Part shown: positions 20,153-32,312 of the stretch, piece by piece | How the letters are laid out: each line of letters opens with the position of its first letter | Numbering within the stretch: the stretch's first letter is position 1 | NCBI RefSeq assembly: GCF_026930205.1 | Contig: NZ_JANHOI010000001.1 | Location: 124,001-188,000 of the forward strand | Direction: 5' to 3' | DNA length: 64,000 nt | Origin: Bartonella sp. 220B | GTDB lineage: Bacteria > Pseudomonadota > Alphaproteobacteria > Rhizobiales > Rhizobiaceae | Made by a program: the position numbers and the translations under genes | Notes under the pieces: model-generated | The model's database searches: none | Told to the model about the DNA's origin: nothing | Seen by the model: the letters and a program-made list of their open reading frames with translations, nothing else

Positions 20153-21037
20153 TCAATAAAAACCAATTGGAAAATAACGTAGATAAAGTTCCGTAAGCTT
20201 GCCATCATTTTCTAATGATTTTAGAGCATAGTTCAGTACATCAATTAATTTTTCGTTCTTTTTAGCAACAGCAAGCTGCATTCCCTGCCCCAACAACTGA
20301 GGAGCTATATACGGCCCTCCAACAAAATAACAGCACGCAGCTGATTTTGCATCATTTAGCCATAATGATAAAGCAAAACCATCATCAAAAATAAGATCAA
20401 TTTTATGATCTTGAAGCGCTTGATAAAGCTCTGCTCTGTCTTTAAATCCTTGCCATTTAGCTTTAGGAAAATAACTATGGAACAGCTTTTCGTGAGCACT
20501 CTTAAACAATAATCCACTGTTTAAATATGTTAGTTTATCGCTGATTGGTCCAGCGAAATCTACAAGTTGAGACGCAATAAATTGAGATGCAACAAATCGA
20601 GCCGGAAAACGTAAATAAGACCTTGTAAAAAAAAGATCTTTACGTGTTTTGATTGTTTCTTTTAAACCTGCAATGATAACTTCTGCATCACCATTTTTAA
20701 CATGATCTACGAGCTCTTCCCAAGGAACAACTTCTATCTCACAGATTTTTTCAAGGTTTAATTTTGAGCAAATAGCGCGCAATAAATCGATGTGATAACC
20801 TGCAAGATACCCTGTTTTGTCAAGAAAGTTAAAAGGAGGAAAATCAAAAGTTGTTACAAAACGCAAACGAATGATATCTGTCGTATCAGGCTGTAGAAAA
20901 TGTTCATGCGCACCAAAAAAAGAGGGAAGCCCTGCTGTTGTTTCAGCTTCTACGAAAGAGGAAAATAAAAATCCCCATGTTACGAATAAAACTCCAATGA
21001 GAACATTGAATCCATATATAAGCTTTTTTATTGGCAA
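20153..21037 (-). CDS. Periplasmic amino-acid-type solute-binding protein (family 3), unaccompanied
   Basis: About 294 residues of the SBP_bac_3 fold, with the opening strand LRFVTTFDFPPFNFLD, then GYHIDLLRAICSKL and VIAGLKETIKTRKDLFFT. It would capture an amino acid or similar solute in the periplasm for an ABC importer. The frame is open to a TTG at 21070. A TTG at 21037 is preferred because GGGGGA lies just upstream and the protein then begins PIKKLIYGF, a compact signal peptide ending near FVEA. No permease or ATPase gene is adjacent, so its transporter partner or a signalling role is unknown. It converges on comM. Confidence 0.75.
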   Translation of the reverse strand: MPIKKLIYGFNVLIGVLFVTWGFLFSSFVEAETTAGLPSFFGAHEHFLQPDTTDIIRLRFVTTFDFPPFNFLDKTGYLAGYHIDLLRAICSKLNLEKICEIEVVPWEELVDHVKNGDAEVIIAGLKETIKTRKDLFFTRSYLRFPARFVASQFIASQLVDFAGPISDKLTYLNSGLLFKSAHEKLFHSYFPKAKWQGFKDRAELYQALQDHKIDLIFDDGFALSLWLNDAKSAACCYFVGGPYIAPQLLGQGMQLAVAKKNEKLIDVLNYALKSLENDGKLTELYLRYFPIGFY

Positions 21038-24352
<3,315 letters not shown>

Positions 24353-24472
24353 AGGTACTCTTCTGTTTCTAGCTGTATAAACATCGCAGTTTTATAAGAT
24401 ATTTTTCGTATTTGAATATTCCTTCTACACTTCATCTACGATAAAAAAGAAAAACGAAGGAAAGTCATACAC

Positions 24473-25255
24473 ATGACAGCTGAAACAGAACGTGTTGGAA
24501 CAAAGGGTGGTATGGAAAGCTCTTTCGGCTTTACAAAAGTTGATGAAGAGCAAAAGCAGTCTATGGTTGATGGTGTATTTCACTCCGTCGCTGAAAACTA
24601 TGATAAGATGAATGATATCTTATCATTAGGACTACATCGTGTGTGGAAAAACTCTATGGTTGCATGGCTTTCTCCACCAGCGCTTGCCAATTGGAAGGTG
24701 CTTGATGTGGCTGGAGGTACTGGTGATATCGCTTTCCGAATCCTTAATGCTTCACGCCAAAAAGCACATGTTACAGTACTTGATATTAATGGTTCAATGC
24801 TCAGTATCGGCAAAAAGCGTGCAGAAAAAAATGGCCTCGCTCCTCTGATTGATTTTGTTGAAGCCAATGCTGAATGTCTCCCCTTTGAAGATCAAAGCTT
24901 CGATGCTTACACTATTGCCTTTGGAATTCGCAATGTGCCTCACATTGATAAAGCTCTTAGAGAAGCTTTTCGTGTTTTAAAATCCGGTGGACGCTTTTTA
25001 TGTTTAGAGTTTTCAAATGTTGAAATGCCTTGGCTTGATAAACTTTATGACCTTTGGTCTTTCCATGCTATCCCTAAGCTTGGTCAAGTCATTGCAAATG
25101 ATGGTGACGCTTATCGTTACTTGGTTGAATCTATTCGTAAATTTCCTAAACAAGATGACTTTGCCTCTATGATCAAGAAAGCCGGTTTTTCGCGCATATC
25201 ATACCGCAATCTTACAGGTGCAATCGCAGCGCTACATTCAGGTTGGAAAATTTAA
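24473..25255 (+). CDS. ubiE: Ubiquinone/menaquinone C-methyltransferase UbiE
   Basis: A 260-residue SAM-dependent methyltransferase that methylates the benzoquinol ring in ubiquinone synthesis. Visible motifs are [20 protein letters not shown], the SAM-binding [13 protein letters not shown] near residue 81, [15 protein letters not shown] and [14 protein letters not shown]. The C-terminus [17 protein letters not shown] is typical. It is directly followed by ubiB with two bases between stop and start, forming a quinone operon. Confidence 0.96.
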   Translation: MTAETERVGTKGGMESSFGFTKVDEEQKQSMVDGVFHSVAENYDKMNDILSLGLHRVWKNSMVAWLSPPALANWKVLDVAGGTGDIAFRILNASRQKAHVTVLDINGSMLSIGKKRAEKNGLAPLIDFVEANAECLPFEDQSFDAYTIAFGIRNVPHIDKALREAFRVLKSGGRFLCLEFSNVEMPWLDKLYDLWSFHAIPKLGQVIANDGDAYRYLVESIRKFPKQDDFASMIKKAGFSRISYRNLTGAIAALHSGWKI

Positions 25256-25257
25256 AA

Positions 25258-26844
25258 ATGGTGCAAATTTCTACTTATTTCCAATTGATGCGCACGGGAT
25301 GGGTTTTAGCACGCGAAGGTGTTTTGAGTGCCCTGCCTCACGATGATCTTCAAGGATTTCCAGCATTATGTCATCGTATCGCAGGTATGTTAGCGCGGCG
25401 AAAAACAAAACAAAAGCGAAGGTCTGAAAATCTTTCCTATGCCATTAATAAACTCGGTCCTTCTTACATAAAGCTTGGTCAATTTCTTGCTACCAGACCT
25501 GATATTGTTGGACATGACATTGCAGAAGATTTGGCGCAACTACAAGATCGTGTGCAAACATTTTCTTGTACTGCTGCTATTGCTCAAATTGAAAGTTCGC
25601 TCGGTCGATCTATCAATGATCTCTTTGTAAACTTTTATTCCCCCATTGCTGCCGCTTCTATTGCTCAAGTTCATGTAGCTGAATACAATGATGAAGCTGG
25701 CCATAGAAAAAAATGTGCTGTTAAAGTCATCCGTCCTAATATCAGAACACGTTTTGCTAGAGACCTTAGAAGCTTCTATCTTGTTGCCCATTTACAAGAA
25801 CGTTATATACCAGCTTCTCGGCGGCTGCGCCCTGTTTGTGTTGTTGATACTTTGGCACAAACAACACGAATTGAGATGGACTTACGATTAGAAGCCGCTG
25901 CCATATCAGAAATGGCTGAAAACATTAAACATGATACAGGATTTCGCGTTCCCAAAATCGACTGGGAGCGGACAGGACGCAATGTTCTCACAATGGAGTG
26001 GGTCGATGGTATAAGAATATCTGAAATTTCTGCCCTCAAAGAAGCTGGTTTTAATTTACAAGCGCTTGCAATTACGCTTATTCAATCTTTCCTTCGCCAT
26101 ACATTGCGTGATGGTTTTTTTCACGCAGATATGCACCCTGGTAATTTATTTGTAGATTCAAAAGGATGTATTGTTGCTGTTGATTTAGGAATTACAGGAC
26201 GGCTAGGTAAAAAAGAAAAGCATTTCCTTGCTGAAATCCTTTATGGCTTTATTACCCGCGACTACCATCGGGTAGCACGCGCTCATTTTGAAGCAGGATA
26301 TGTGCCCCCACACCATAATATTGAAAGCTTTGCCCAAGCCAATCGCGCTATTGGAGAACCAATTCATGGACAATCCGCGCAAAGCATTTCTATGGCAAAA
26401 TTGCTTACACTGTTGTTTGAAGTCACTGAGCTTTTCGATATGCAAACACGCCCTGAACTTTTACTTCTACAAAAAACTATGGTTGTCGTTGAAGGTGTAG
26501 CGCGCACATTGGACCCTCATTTTAATATGTGGAAAGCCTCTGAACCCGTTGTTAGAGAATGGATTAGCAAAAATTTAGGACCCATTGGAATTGCAAAAGA
26601 CTTCAATGAAGGGGCACAAACACTCCTTTCTCTGGCACGCAAAGCACCGCAATTGATACAAAATCTCCAACGGATGGAAGAAGACCTCAACCAAATGGTA
26701 AAAACCGGATTTCATCTTTCACCGACCACTCTTAAACAACTTGCTCGTGAGCAAAGTCGTATCAACCGTTGTGGTCGTTATAGTCTGTTCATTATTGCGT
26801 TTTGTTGCGTTTGCCTTACTTTCTACTTTTTTTATCTTTTCTAA
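25258..26844 (+). CDS. ubiB: Ubiquinone biosynthesis kinase-like protein UbiB
   Basis: A 528-residue atypical kinase/ATPase of the ABC1/ADCK family needed for ubiquinone synthesis. The KxGQ motif is in YIKLGQFLATRPDI near residue 70, and the alanine-rich loop is AAASIAQVHVAEY. The catalytic-loop-like HADMHPGNLF and DLGITGR follow. A C-terminal membrane span (LFIIAFCCVCLTFYFFYLF) anchors it to the inner membrane. The frame is open to a TTG at 25243 inside ubiE, but ATG at 25258 is the natural start. Confidence 0.95.
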   Translation: MVQISTYFQLMRTGWVLAREGVLSALPHDDLQGFPALCHRIAGMLARRKTKQKRRSENLSYAINKLGPSYIKLGQFLATRPDIVGHDIAEDLAQLQDRVQTFSCTAAIAQIESSLGRSINDLFVNFYSPIAAASIAQVHVAEYNDEAGHRKKCAVKVIRPNIRTRFARDLRSFYLVAHLQERYIPASRRLRPVCVVDTLAQTTRIEMDLRLEAAAISEMAENIKHDTGFRVPKIDWERTGRNVLTMEWVDGIRISEISALKEAGFNLQALAITLIQSFLRHTLRDGFFHADMHPGNLFVDSKGCIVAVDLGITGRLGKKEKHFLAEILYGFITRDYHRVARAHFEAGYVPPHHNIESFAQANRAIGEPIHGQSAQSISMAKLLTLLFEVTELFDMQTRPELLLLQKTMVVVEGVARTLDPHFNMWKASEPVVREWISKNLGPIGIAKDFNEGAQTLLSLARKAPQLIQNLQRMEEDLNQMVKTGFHLSPTTLKQLAREQSRINRCGRYSLFIIAFCCVCLTFYFFYLF

Positions 26845-26906
26845 TCTACTCACTATGCTATAAAATATGAAATCATTGAAATCAATTTATTTCTTGGAAA
26901 TATTTT

Positions 26907-28304
26907 ATGGCTAGTATTACTATTCGCAACCTCTCTCCTGAAATCAAAGAAGCTTTACGCATACGTGCTGCAAAAAATGGCATTTCTATGGAAGAAGAAG
27001 CCCGCCGTATTTTAAGTAACCCTATCACGCAATCTATATCCCCCTCTCAAGTAAGTACCATTGAAGAGCAATCATTGCAATCAAAATCACTGCTTCTTAT
27101 TATTGGTGGGAGTATTGCAGCCTATAAAGCCCTTGATCTCATTCGTCGATTGCAAGAACGTGGAGCATGTTTAAACATTATTATGACAAAAGCGGCGCAA
27201 AAATTTATTACGCCTTTAGCCGCTGAAGCTCTCAGTGGTCATACGGTCTATAGCGATTTATTTTCACGTGAAGAGGAACATGATATTGGGCATATTCGCT
27301 TGGCACGCGATGCTGATCTTATTATTTTAGCGCCTGCCACAGCCAATCGCATTGCCAAAATAGCCAATGGTATAGGAGATGACCTAGCTGATTGTGTGCT
27401 TTTAGCGGCACGCTGTCCACTCTTAATTGCACCCGCCATGAATCCTGCAATGTGGACCCATCCAGCAACTGTTCGTAATGTTGCAAAGTTACGTACAGAT
27501 GGCGTTCATATCATCGGACCAGAAGTTGGTGAAATGGCTGAACGCAATGAAACAGGTTGTGGACGCATGAGTGATCCCCTCACGATTGTCGCCGCAGCAG
27601 AAACTCTTTTAGGCGTGCAAGAAAAACCCCTTGTTGGTCGCCATTTTATTGTTACTTCTGGTCCTACCCATGAACCCATTGATCCAGTACGTTATCTTGC
27701 TAATCGTTCATCTGGAAAACAAGGCCATGCCATTGCAACAGCTCTTGCATATTTAGGCGCCAAAGTAACGCTTATTTGTGGACCGGTTAACCTTACCGCA
27801 CCACCAGGAGTCAAAACTCTTCATGTTGAAACAGCATGTCAAATGTTACAAGCTGTTCAAGATTCATTGCCTGCTGATGGTGCTATTTTTGTCGCCGCCG
27901 TTTGCGATTGGCGCTGCCAAACACAATCTATACACAAAATCAAAAAGCATGATCATCAAACACCTCCATCCTTACAACTAGCTGAAAATCCTGATATTTT
28001 GGCAACCATTGGACATGCTCCAAATCGCCCACCTCTGGTCATTGGATTTGCTGCTGAAACCTCTGATATCATTGCCAATGCGCAAAAAAAATGTATCGAA
28101 AAAGGAGCAAATTTCATTCTTGCCAATGATGTTTCTCTTCACGCTGATGGTACAAGCATCATGGGCGCTGACACAAATCAAGTTTGTTTTGTTAGTAAAG
28201 ACATTGTTGAACAATGGCCGCATATGAGTAAACAACAAGTCGCTCAAAAATTAGCAAAGGTTATTATATCATTCTTCGAGTCTTATAACCCTACTCGTCA
28301 ATGA
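26907..28304 (+). CDS. coaBC: CoaBC with an N-terminal antitoxin-like ribbon-helix-helix domain
   Basis: A 465-residue bifunctional coenzyme A enzyme. It couples cysteine to 4'-phosphopantothenate and decarboxylates the product. After about 65 residues the CoaC flavoprotein begins (LLLIIGGSIAAYKALDLIRR), with ILAPATANRIAKIANG, the PAMNPAMW loop and NETGCGRM. The CoaB ligase begins near VTSGPTHEPIDPVRYLANRSS. The extra N-terminus (ASITIRNLSPEIKEALRIRA, then NGISMEEEARRILS) looks like a FitA/VapB-type ribbon-helix-helix DNA-binding domain. Codons run through without interruption, so it is a real fusion in frame. Autoregulation is conceivable but not shown. Confidence 0.93.
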   Translation: MASITIRNLSPEIKEALRIRAAKNGISMEEEARRILSNPITQSISPSQVSTIEEQSLQSKSLLLIIGGSIAAYKALDLIRRLQERGACLNIIMTKAAQKFITPLAAEALSGHTVYSDLFSREEEHDIGHIRLARDADLIILAPATANRIAKIANGIGDDLADCVLLAARCPLLIAPAMNPAMWTHPATVRNVAKLRTDGVHIIGPEVGEMAERNETGCGRMSDPLTIVAAAETLLGVQEKPLVGRHFIVTSGPTHEPIDPVRYLANRSSGKQGHAIATALAYLGAKVTLICGPVNLTAPPGVKTLHVETACQMLQAVQDSLPADGAIFVAAVCDWRCQTQSIHKIKKHDHQTPPSLQLAENPDILATIGHAPNRPPLVIGFAAETSDIIANAQKKCIEKGANFILANDVSLHADGTSIMGADTNQVCFVSKDIVEQWPHMSKQQVAQKLAKVIISFFESYNPTRQ

Positions 28305-28316
28305 GGAAGAAGCTCT

Positions 28317-28560
28317 TTATTTCAAATGAAAATAAAAATTTCGCAAAAATGAATCGATGATGAAAAATGCAATACCAAGCAAAAAATGAAGCGTACGCAT
28401 CAAAATACGACAAGCTATTTCTACGTTAATCCTATTGATTGAATAATCCCCTTTGTACAAAGAGTGAGCTTCTCCATATTCGAAAGAAACGAAAATCCTT
28501 ACCTATTTTAGCCTTTTATAACACAGATAGTCTTGGCGGTTTTACTGCCATTCACTCTTG
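28317..28560 (-). pseudogene. Possible 3' remnant of a dienelactone-hydrolase-like gene
   Basis: On the minus strand, 28443-28481 reads EYGEAHSLYKGDY. It continues in frame through a RILMRTLHFLLG stretch to a stop at 28317. The spacing of Tyr, Ala-His, Tyr and RTL-F resembles the C-terminal catalytic-His segment of dienelactone hydrolases. The sequence further 5' needs at least one frameshift and contains stops. The case rests on one short segment. A 61-codon plus-strand frame over the same place (28439-28624) has no recognisable product. The rest of the spacer up to 28750 holds nothing I can name. Confidence 0.25.
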
Positions 28561-28750
28561 TTGCTTCTTTCATGAACCTGACAAAAAATTCTATCGGGAT
28601 TTTTCTACTATGTATAAAGAATAAAAATATTTTTTCTTAACTGTTTACCCTTAAGCAACAACATTATAAGCTCTATGAAACAAGTTCCTATATAAAGCAC
28701 ATTTCACTCTCTCTTGTTTTCACTTTTTTTCTCTTATTTACTTGGTTATT

Positions 28751-29470
28751 ATGATTTTTACTTCCGCCTATCGCGCTTTACAACGTCTTCTGACCCCAGA
28801 ATATCGCATTATGATCTTAAAAGCTTTGGGGATTACTTTTGTTGTACTCATTATTTTATGGCTATGTGTACACCAGCTTTTTGTGTCCTATTTTTGGCCT
28901 TGGATTGCTCATTTTTTTCCCGGATTACCCAGTTGGGCTGGATGGTTGGGATTGGGCATGATTATCATTTTCAATCTTGGTTTAGCTTTGCTGATGGCTT
29001 TTTTGATTGCCCCAATTACCGCTATGATTGGTAGTTTTTTCATTGATGCTGCTGCCGAAATTATTGAAAAAGAAGATTATCCAAACGAGCCTATTGGACA
29101 CGCACTACCGTTTGGACGTTCTCTCATTCTCTCTTTGAAATTTGTTCTTTTAAGCCTTCTCGGCAATGGAATCGCTTTTCTTTTGTTTTTCGTTCCAGGT
29201 ATTAATTTGATCGCCTTTTATGTTATTAATGGCTACTTGCTTGGTCGTGAATATTTTGTGTTTGCCGCTTACCGTTTTCGAACTGAACATGAAGCGCATG
29301 CTTTTTTACGGGTTCATTACTTGACGGTTTTTGGGGCAGGATTATTGATCGCGCTTTTTGTTTCGATTCCTATCCTTAACTTAGCAGCACCACTTTTCGC
29401 AGCCGCCTTTATGACACACTTACACAAGGTGCTTTCCCAAAAGACCACCGTATGCATTACACAAAAATAA
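28751..29470 (+). CDS. EI24/CysZ-family inner-membrane protein
   Basis: A 239-residue integral membrane protein with several strong hydrophobic spans, including ALGITFVVLIILWLCVHQLF and IIIFNLGLALLMAFLIAPI. The family signature is visible near GREYFVFAAYRFR. Proteins of this family are called sulfate transporters after CysZ, but the function of the alphaproteobacterial members is not firmly known. The frame opens at a TTG at 28742; ATG at 28751 is preferred. No strong ribosome-binding site is seen. It is monocistronic and followed by an inverted repeat. Confidence 0.7.
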   Translation: MIFTSAYRALQRLLTPEYRIMILKALGITFVVLIILWLCVHQLFVSYFWPWIAHFFPGLPSWAGWLGLGMIIIFNLGLALLMAFLIAPITAMIGSFFIDAAAEIIEKEDYPNEPIGHALPFGRSLILSLKFVLLSLLGNGIAFLLFFVPGINLIAFYVINGYLLGREYFVFAAYRFRTEHEAHAFLRVHYLTVFGAGLLIALFVSIPILNLAAPLFAAAFMTHLHKVLSQKTTVCITQK

Positions 29471-29517
29471 CGATGCTTATTCACTTAAAAGCTACAAAGT
29501 ATATGAATAAAAGAGAG

Positions 29518-29542
29518 TTTAAAAGAGACTCACTCTTTTAAA
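29518..29542 (+). terminator. Perfect inverted repeat after the EI24/CysZ gene
   Basis: TTTAAAAGAG (29518-29527) and CTCTTTTAAA (29533-29542) are perfect 10-bp arms around a five-base loop, 48 bases past the stop. The position suits a terminator, but the stem is AT-rich and no U tract follows. Confidence 0.45.
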
Positions 29543-30025
29543 GAACGGCTTTCATTTCTCTCATCAAAGGAACCCTTTTAAAAAAATCTTGCTCTGGTAC
29601 TGGTACTTCGTTAACATAGCACTGTCATGTCCATTGTTTTTATGGACTGTTATAGTCTTTATAATTCTAAGGTTTCTTTGCTTCAAAACCGTTGATATTC
29701 ATGATGAATCGGATATTCATTTTCATCAGAAGCAAATGAAAAGCCAACCAGTGCAGGGAACAGGTTTTGATATCAAAGCAAGTGAACAAATAACATAAGT
29801 TATTAAATTACTGAGAGATTTGTTGTAAGGATACTCCTTATGCAGGTGATTGCTATGACACGGACAAAAAAATTAAAGGATAATAGAATTAGAAATATAT
29901 GTATACTTGTAAAAATATGAATAGAGATTCTTTTATTCAACTGTAAAGTGGATCTCATAATTTCAATCCTAGTATTCTTTCAAATCGTGTAAAAAGTATA
30001 TAATATTTAAAGAGAGGCTATAAAG
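29543..30025. other. Intergenic region upstream of accD
   Basis: About 480 bases without a supported gene. A 69-codon frame at 29589-29798 (TTG start, one hydrophobic stretch) was judged too weak. In many Rhizobiales the tryptophan genes trpB-trpA precede accD. No trpA remnant is recognisable here. GAGAGG about ten bases before the accD start is its ribosome-binding site. Confidence 0.45.
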
Positions 30026-30946
30026 ATGAACTGGATTACAAATTATGTTCGTCCTAAAATTAACTCTATATTGGGGCGCCGTGAAATTCCAGATAATCTA
30101 TGGATTAAAGATCCCACCAGTGGTGAAATGGTCTTTCATAAAGATCTGGAAATGAATCAATATGTCATTCCCAATTCTGGTTATCACATGCGTATCAGCG
30201 CTAAAGATCGTCTCATGCATTTTTTTGATGATGGCATTTATACGCCTCTTGAAAATCCAAAAGTCGTAACAGACCCTTTAAAGTTTCGCGATGAAAAACG
30301 CTATATTGACCGATTAAAAGATTATCGTTCTAAACTTGGAGTTGATGACAATATTTTAAGTGCACATGGTACTATCGAAGGCTTACCAATTATAGCTACC
30401 GTTCAAGACTTTGCTTTTATGGGGGGATCCCTTGGCATGGCTTCAGGAGAAGCTATCATTAAAGCTTTTGAGACTGCTATTGCCAAAAAATGTCCTTTAG
30501 TTCTTTTTGCTGCTTCTGGCGGTGCACGCATGCAAGAAGGAACACTTTCATTAATGCAAATGCCCCGTACAACAGTCGCAATTGAAATGCTGAAAGAAGC
30601 AAAACTTCCCTATATTGTTGTTCTGACCAATCCAACTACAGGTGGTGTTACTGCTTCTTACGCCATGCTTGGCGATATTCACATTGCTGAACCTGGCGCT
30701 ATGATTGGTTTTGCAGGACCACGCGTGATTCAACAAACCATACGTGAAACTTTACCTGAAGGTTTTCAAAGTAGTGAATATCTGCTCGAACATGGTATGA
30801 TTGATATGGTTGTCTCGCGTTTAGAAATGAAAACGACCATTGCACGCCTTTTACGCTTGATGATGAAATGTCCTGTAGCTGTGCATCCTTCCCATCCATC
30901 TCCCACAGATTCTCAGATATCGCTTTCTCATACAGAAGCTGCTTAA
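30026..30946 (+). CDS. accD: Acetyl-CoA carboxylase carboxyltransferase subunit beta
   Basis: A 306-residue AccD. With AccA it transfers the carboxyl group from biotin to acetyl-CoA, the first committed step of fatty-acid synthesis. The crotonase-like core is clear: [33 protein letters not shown] and [17 protein letters not shown]. The N-terminal zinc ribbon of the E. coli enzyme is structurally recalled ([18 protein letters not shown], then VIPNSGYHM), but all four cysteines are replaced at residues 29, 32, 48 and 51. folC follows four bases later, forming an accD-folC operon. Confidence 0.96.
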   Translation: MNWITNYVRPKINSILGRREIPDNLWIKDPTSGEMVFHKDLEMNQYVIPNSGYHMRISAKDRLMHFFDDGIYTPLENPKVVTDPLKFRDEKRYIDRLKDYRSKLGVDDNILSAHGTIEGLPIIATVQDFAFMGGSLGMASGEAIIKAFETAIAKKCPLVLFAASGGARMQEGTLSLMQMPRTTVAIEMLKEAKLPYIVVLTNPTTGGVTASYAMLGDIHIAEPGAMIGFAGPRVIQQTIRETLPEGFQSSEYLLEHGMIDMVVSRLEMKTTIARLLRLMMKCPVAVHPSHPSPTDSQISLSHTEAA

Positions 30947-30950
30947 TCTC

Positions 30951-32270
30951 ATGGAAAAAAGCCAAGTACAAGGGATGATAGATGAGTTATTAAAAAACTA
31001 TCCGAAAAAATTTGATCTTTCTCTAGAGCGTATTCTTCGCCTTTTAGAACGACTTGGCAATCCGCATTTAAAACTTGCACCTGTTATTCACATTGCTGGA
31101 ACAAATGGCAAGGGATCTGCTAGTGCAATTTGTCGTGCTCTTTTAGAAAGTGCCGGCTATCGCGTTCATGTCTATAGCTCACCTCATCTTGTTAATTGGA
31201 ATGAACGCTGCAGGCTAGGTCAAAAAGGAAGAGGTAAACTTGTTACAGAGAACCAATTAGCTGAGACAATTCGTGAAATTATAAAAGTGAATCGCCAAGA
31301 ACCGATTACTATTTTTGAAATTTTCACAGCAGCAGCTTTTATGCTGTTTAGTACACATCCAGCTGATGTCGTGATTCTAGAAGTTGGGTTAGGAGGGCGT
31401 TTTGATGCCACCAATGTCATTCATAAGCCAGCTGTATCGCTTATTATGCCCATCGATTATGATCATGAAGCTTTTCTTGGAAACACAATTGCACAAATCG
31501 CTTTTCAAAAAGGGGGAATTATTAAACCAGCGGTTTCAGTGGTTATTGGTCAACAAAGTCACGAAGAAACTCTTTCACTTTTAACAACCCTTGCGGATAA
31601 AAATAAAGCACCTTCTTCCCTCTTTGATCAAGATTATCAAAGCTATACAGAACATGGACGTATGGTTTTCCAAAACAATCAAGGCCTCATGGATCTTCCA
31701 CTTCCTAACCTCGTTGGCGCTCATCAAATTGCCAATGCCGGAGCTTCTCTTGAAGCACTTTATCAAGCGGGTTTTCAACTTTCAGAACAAGCCATAAGTC
31801 ACGCCTTACAAAATATTTATTGGCCAGCACGGATGCAACATCTTACGCATGGTTTTTTGATTGATCAACTCTCTCCTAGCATTGATTTATGGTTAGATGG
31901 TGGACATAACCCTGCTGCTGGAAAAGTTATAGCAGCAGAACTTACCCAATGGAGAAAAAAAACAAACCGTCCTATTGTTATGATTGCTGGCATGCTTAAC
32001 ACTAAAGATGCTGTTGGTTATTTTCGCCCTCTCGCCAATCTCGTAGATAAAATCTATACAATTCCATTAACAAACAACACTGCTGGTATTTGTCCAAAAA
32101 ATTTAGCACAATCTGCTCAAAAAGTAGGGCTCTTTGCCAGCCCTCAAGCCCATTTGCAAGATGTTCTACAGAAAATTAATACAGAGCATAATAATGCAAT
32201 TGTCCTTATTGGTGGTTCCCTTTACCTTGCCGGTGATATTTTACGTGACAATAAAACACCACCATGTTAG
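30951..32270 (+). CDS. folC: Dihydrofolate synthase / folylpolyglutamate synthase
   Basis: A 439-residue Mur-ligase-family enzyme that adds glutamate to dihydropteroate and to folates. The ATP loop HIAGTNGKGSASA lies near residue 50, the folate-binding YSSPHLVNWNER follows, then ILEVGLGGRFDATNV and PIDYDHEAFLGNT. The C-terminal domain has WLDGGHNPAAG. It lies four bases after accD and is surely co-transcribed, as in other Rhizobiales. Confidence 0.96.
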   Translation: MEKSQVQGMIDELLKNYPKKFDLSLERILRLLERLGNPHLKLAPVIHIAGTNGKGSASAICRALLESAGYRVHVYSSPHLVNWNERCRLGQKGRGKLVTENQLAETIREIIKVNRQEPITIFEIFTAAAFMLFSTHPADVVILEVGLGGRFDATNVIHKPAVSLIMPIDYDHEAFLGNTIAQIAFQKGGIIKPAVSVVIGQQSHEETLSLLTTLADKNKAPSSLFDQDYQSYTEHGRMVFQNNQGLMDLPLPNLVGAHQIANAGASLEALYQAGFQLSEQAISHALQNIYWPARMQHLTHGFLIDQLSPSIDLWLDGGHNPAAGKVIAAELTQWRKKTNRPIVMIAGMLNTKDAVGYFRPLANLVDKIYTIPLTNNTAGICPKNLAQSAQKVGLFASPQAHLQDVLQKINTEHNNAIVLIGGSLYLAGDILRDNKTPPC

Positions 32271-32312
32271 GAATTGGTAATCCATAGAGTTTTAAAGATA
32301 GACATTTTGACC

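Noticed and set aside
28439-28624. 61-codon plus-strand frame after coaBC
   Set aside because: No ribosome-binding site or known family; the opposite strand shows a better, though weak, hydrolase-like trace.
29589-29798. 69-codon frame with a hydrophobic stretch upstream of accD
   Set aside because: TTG start without a ribosome-binding site and no family resemblance.
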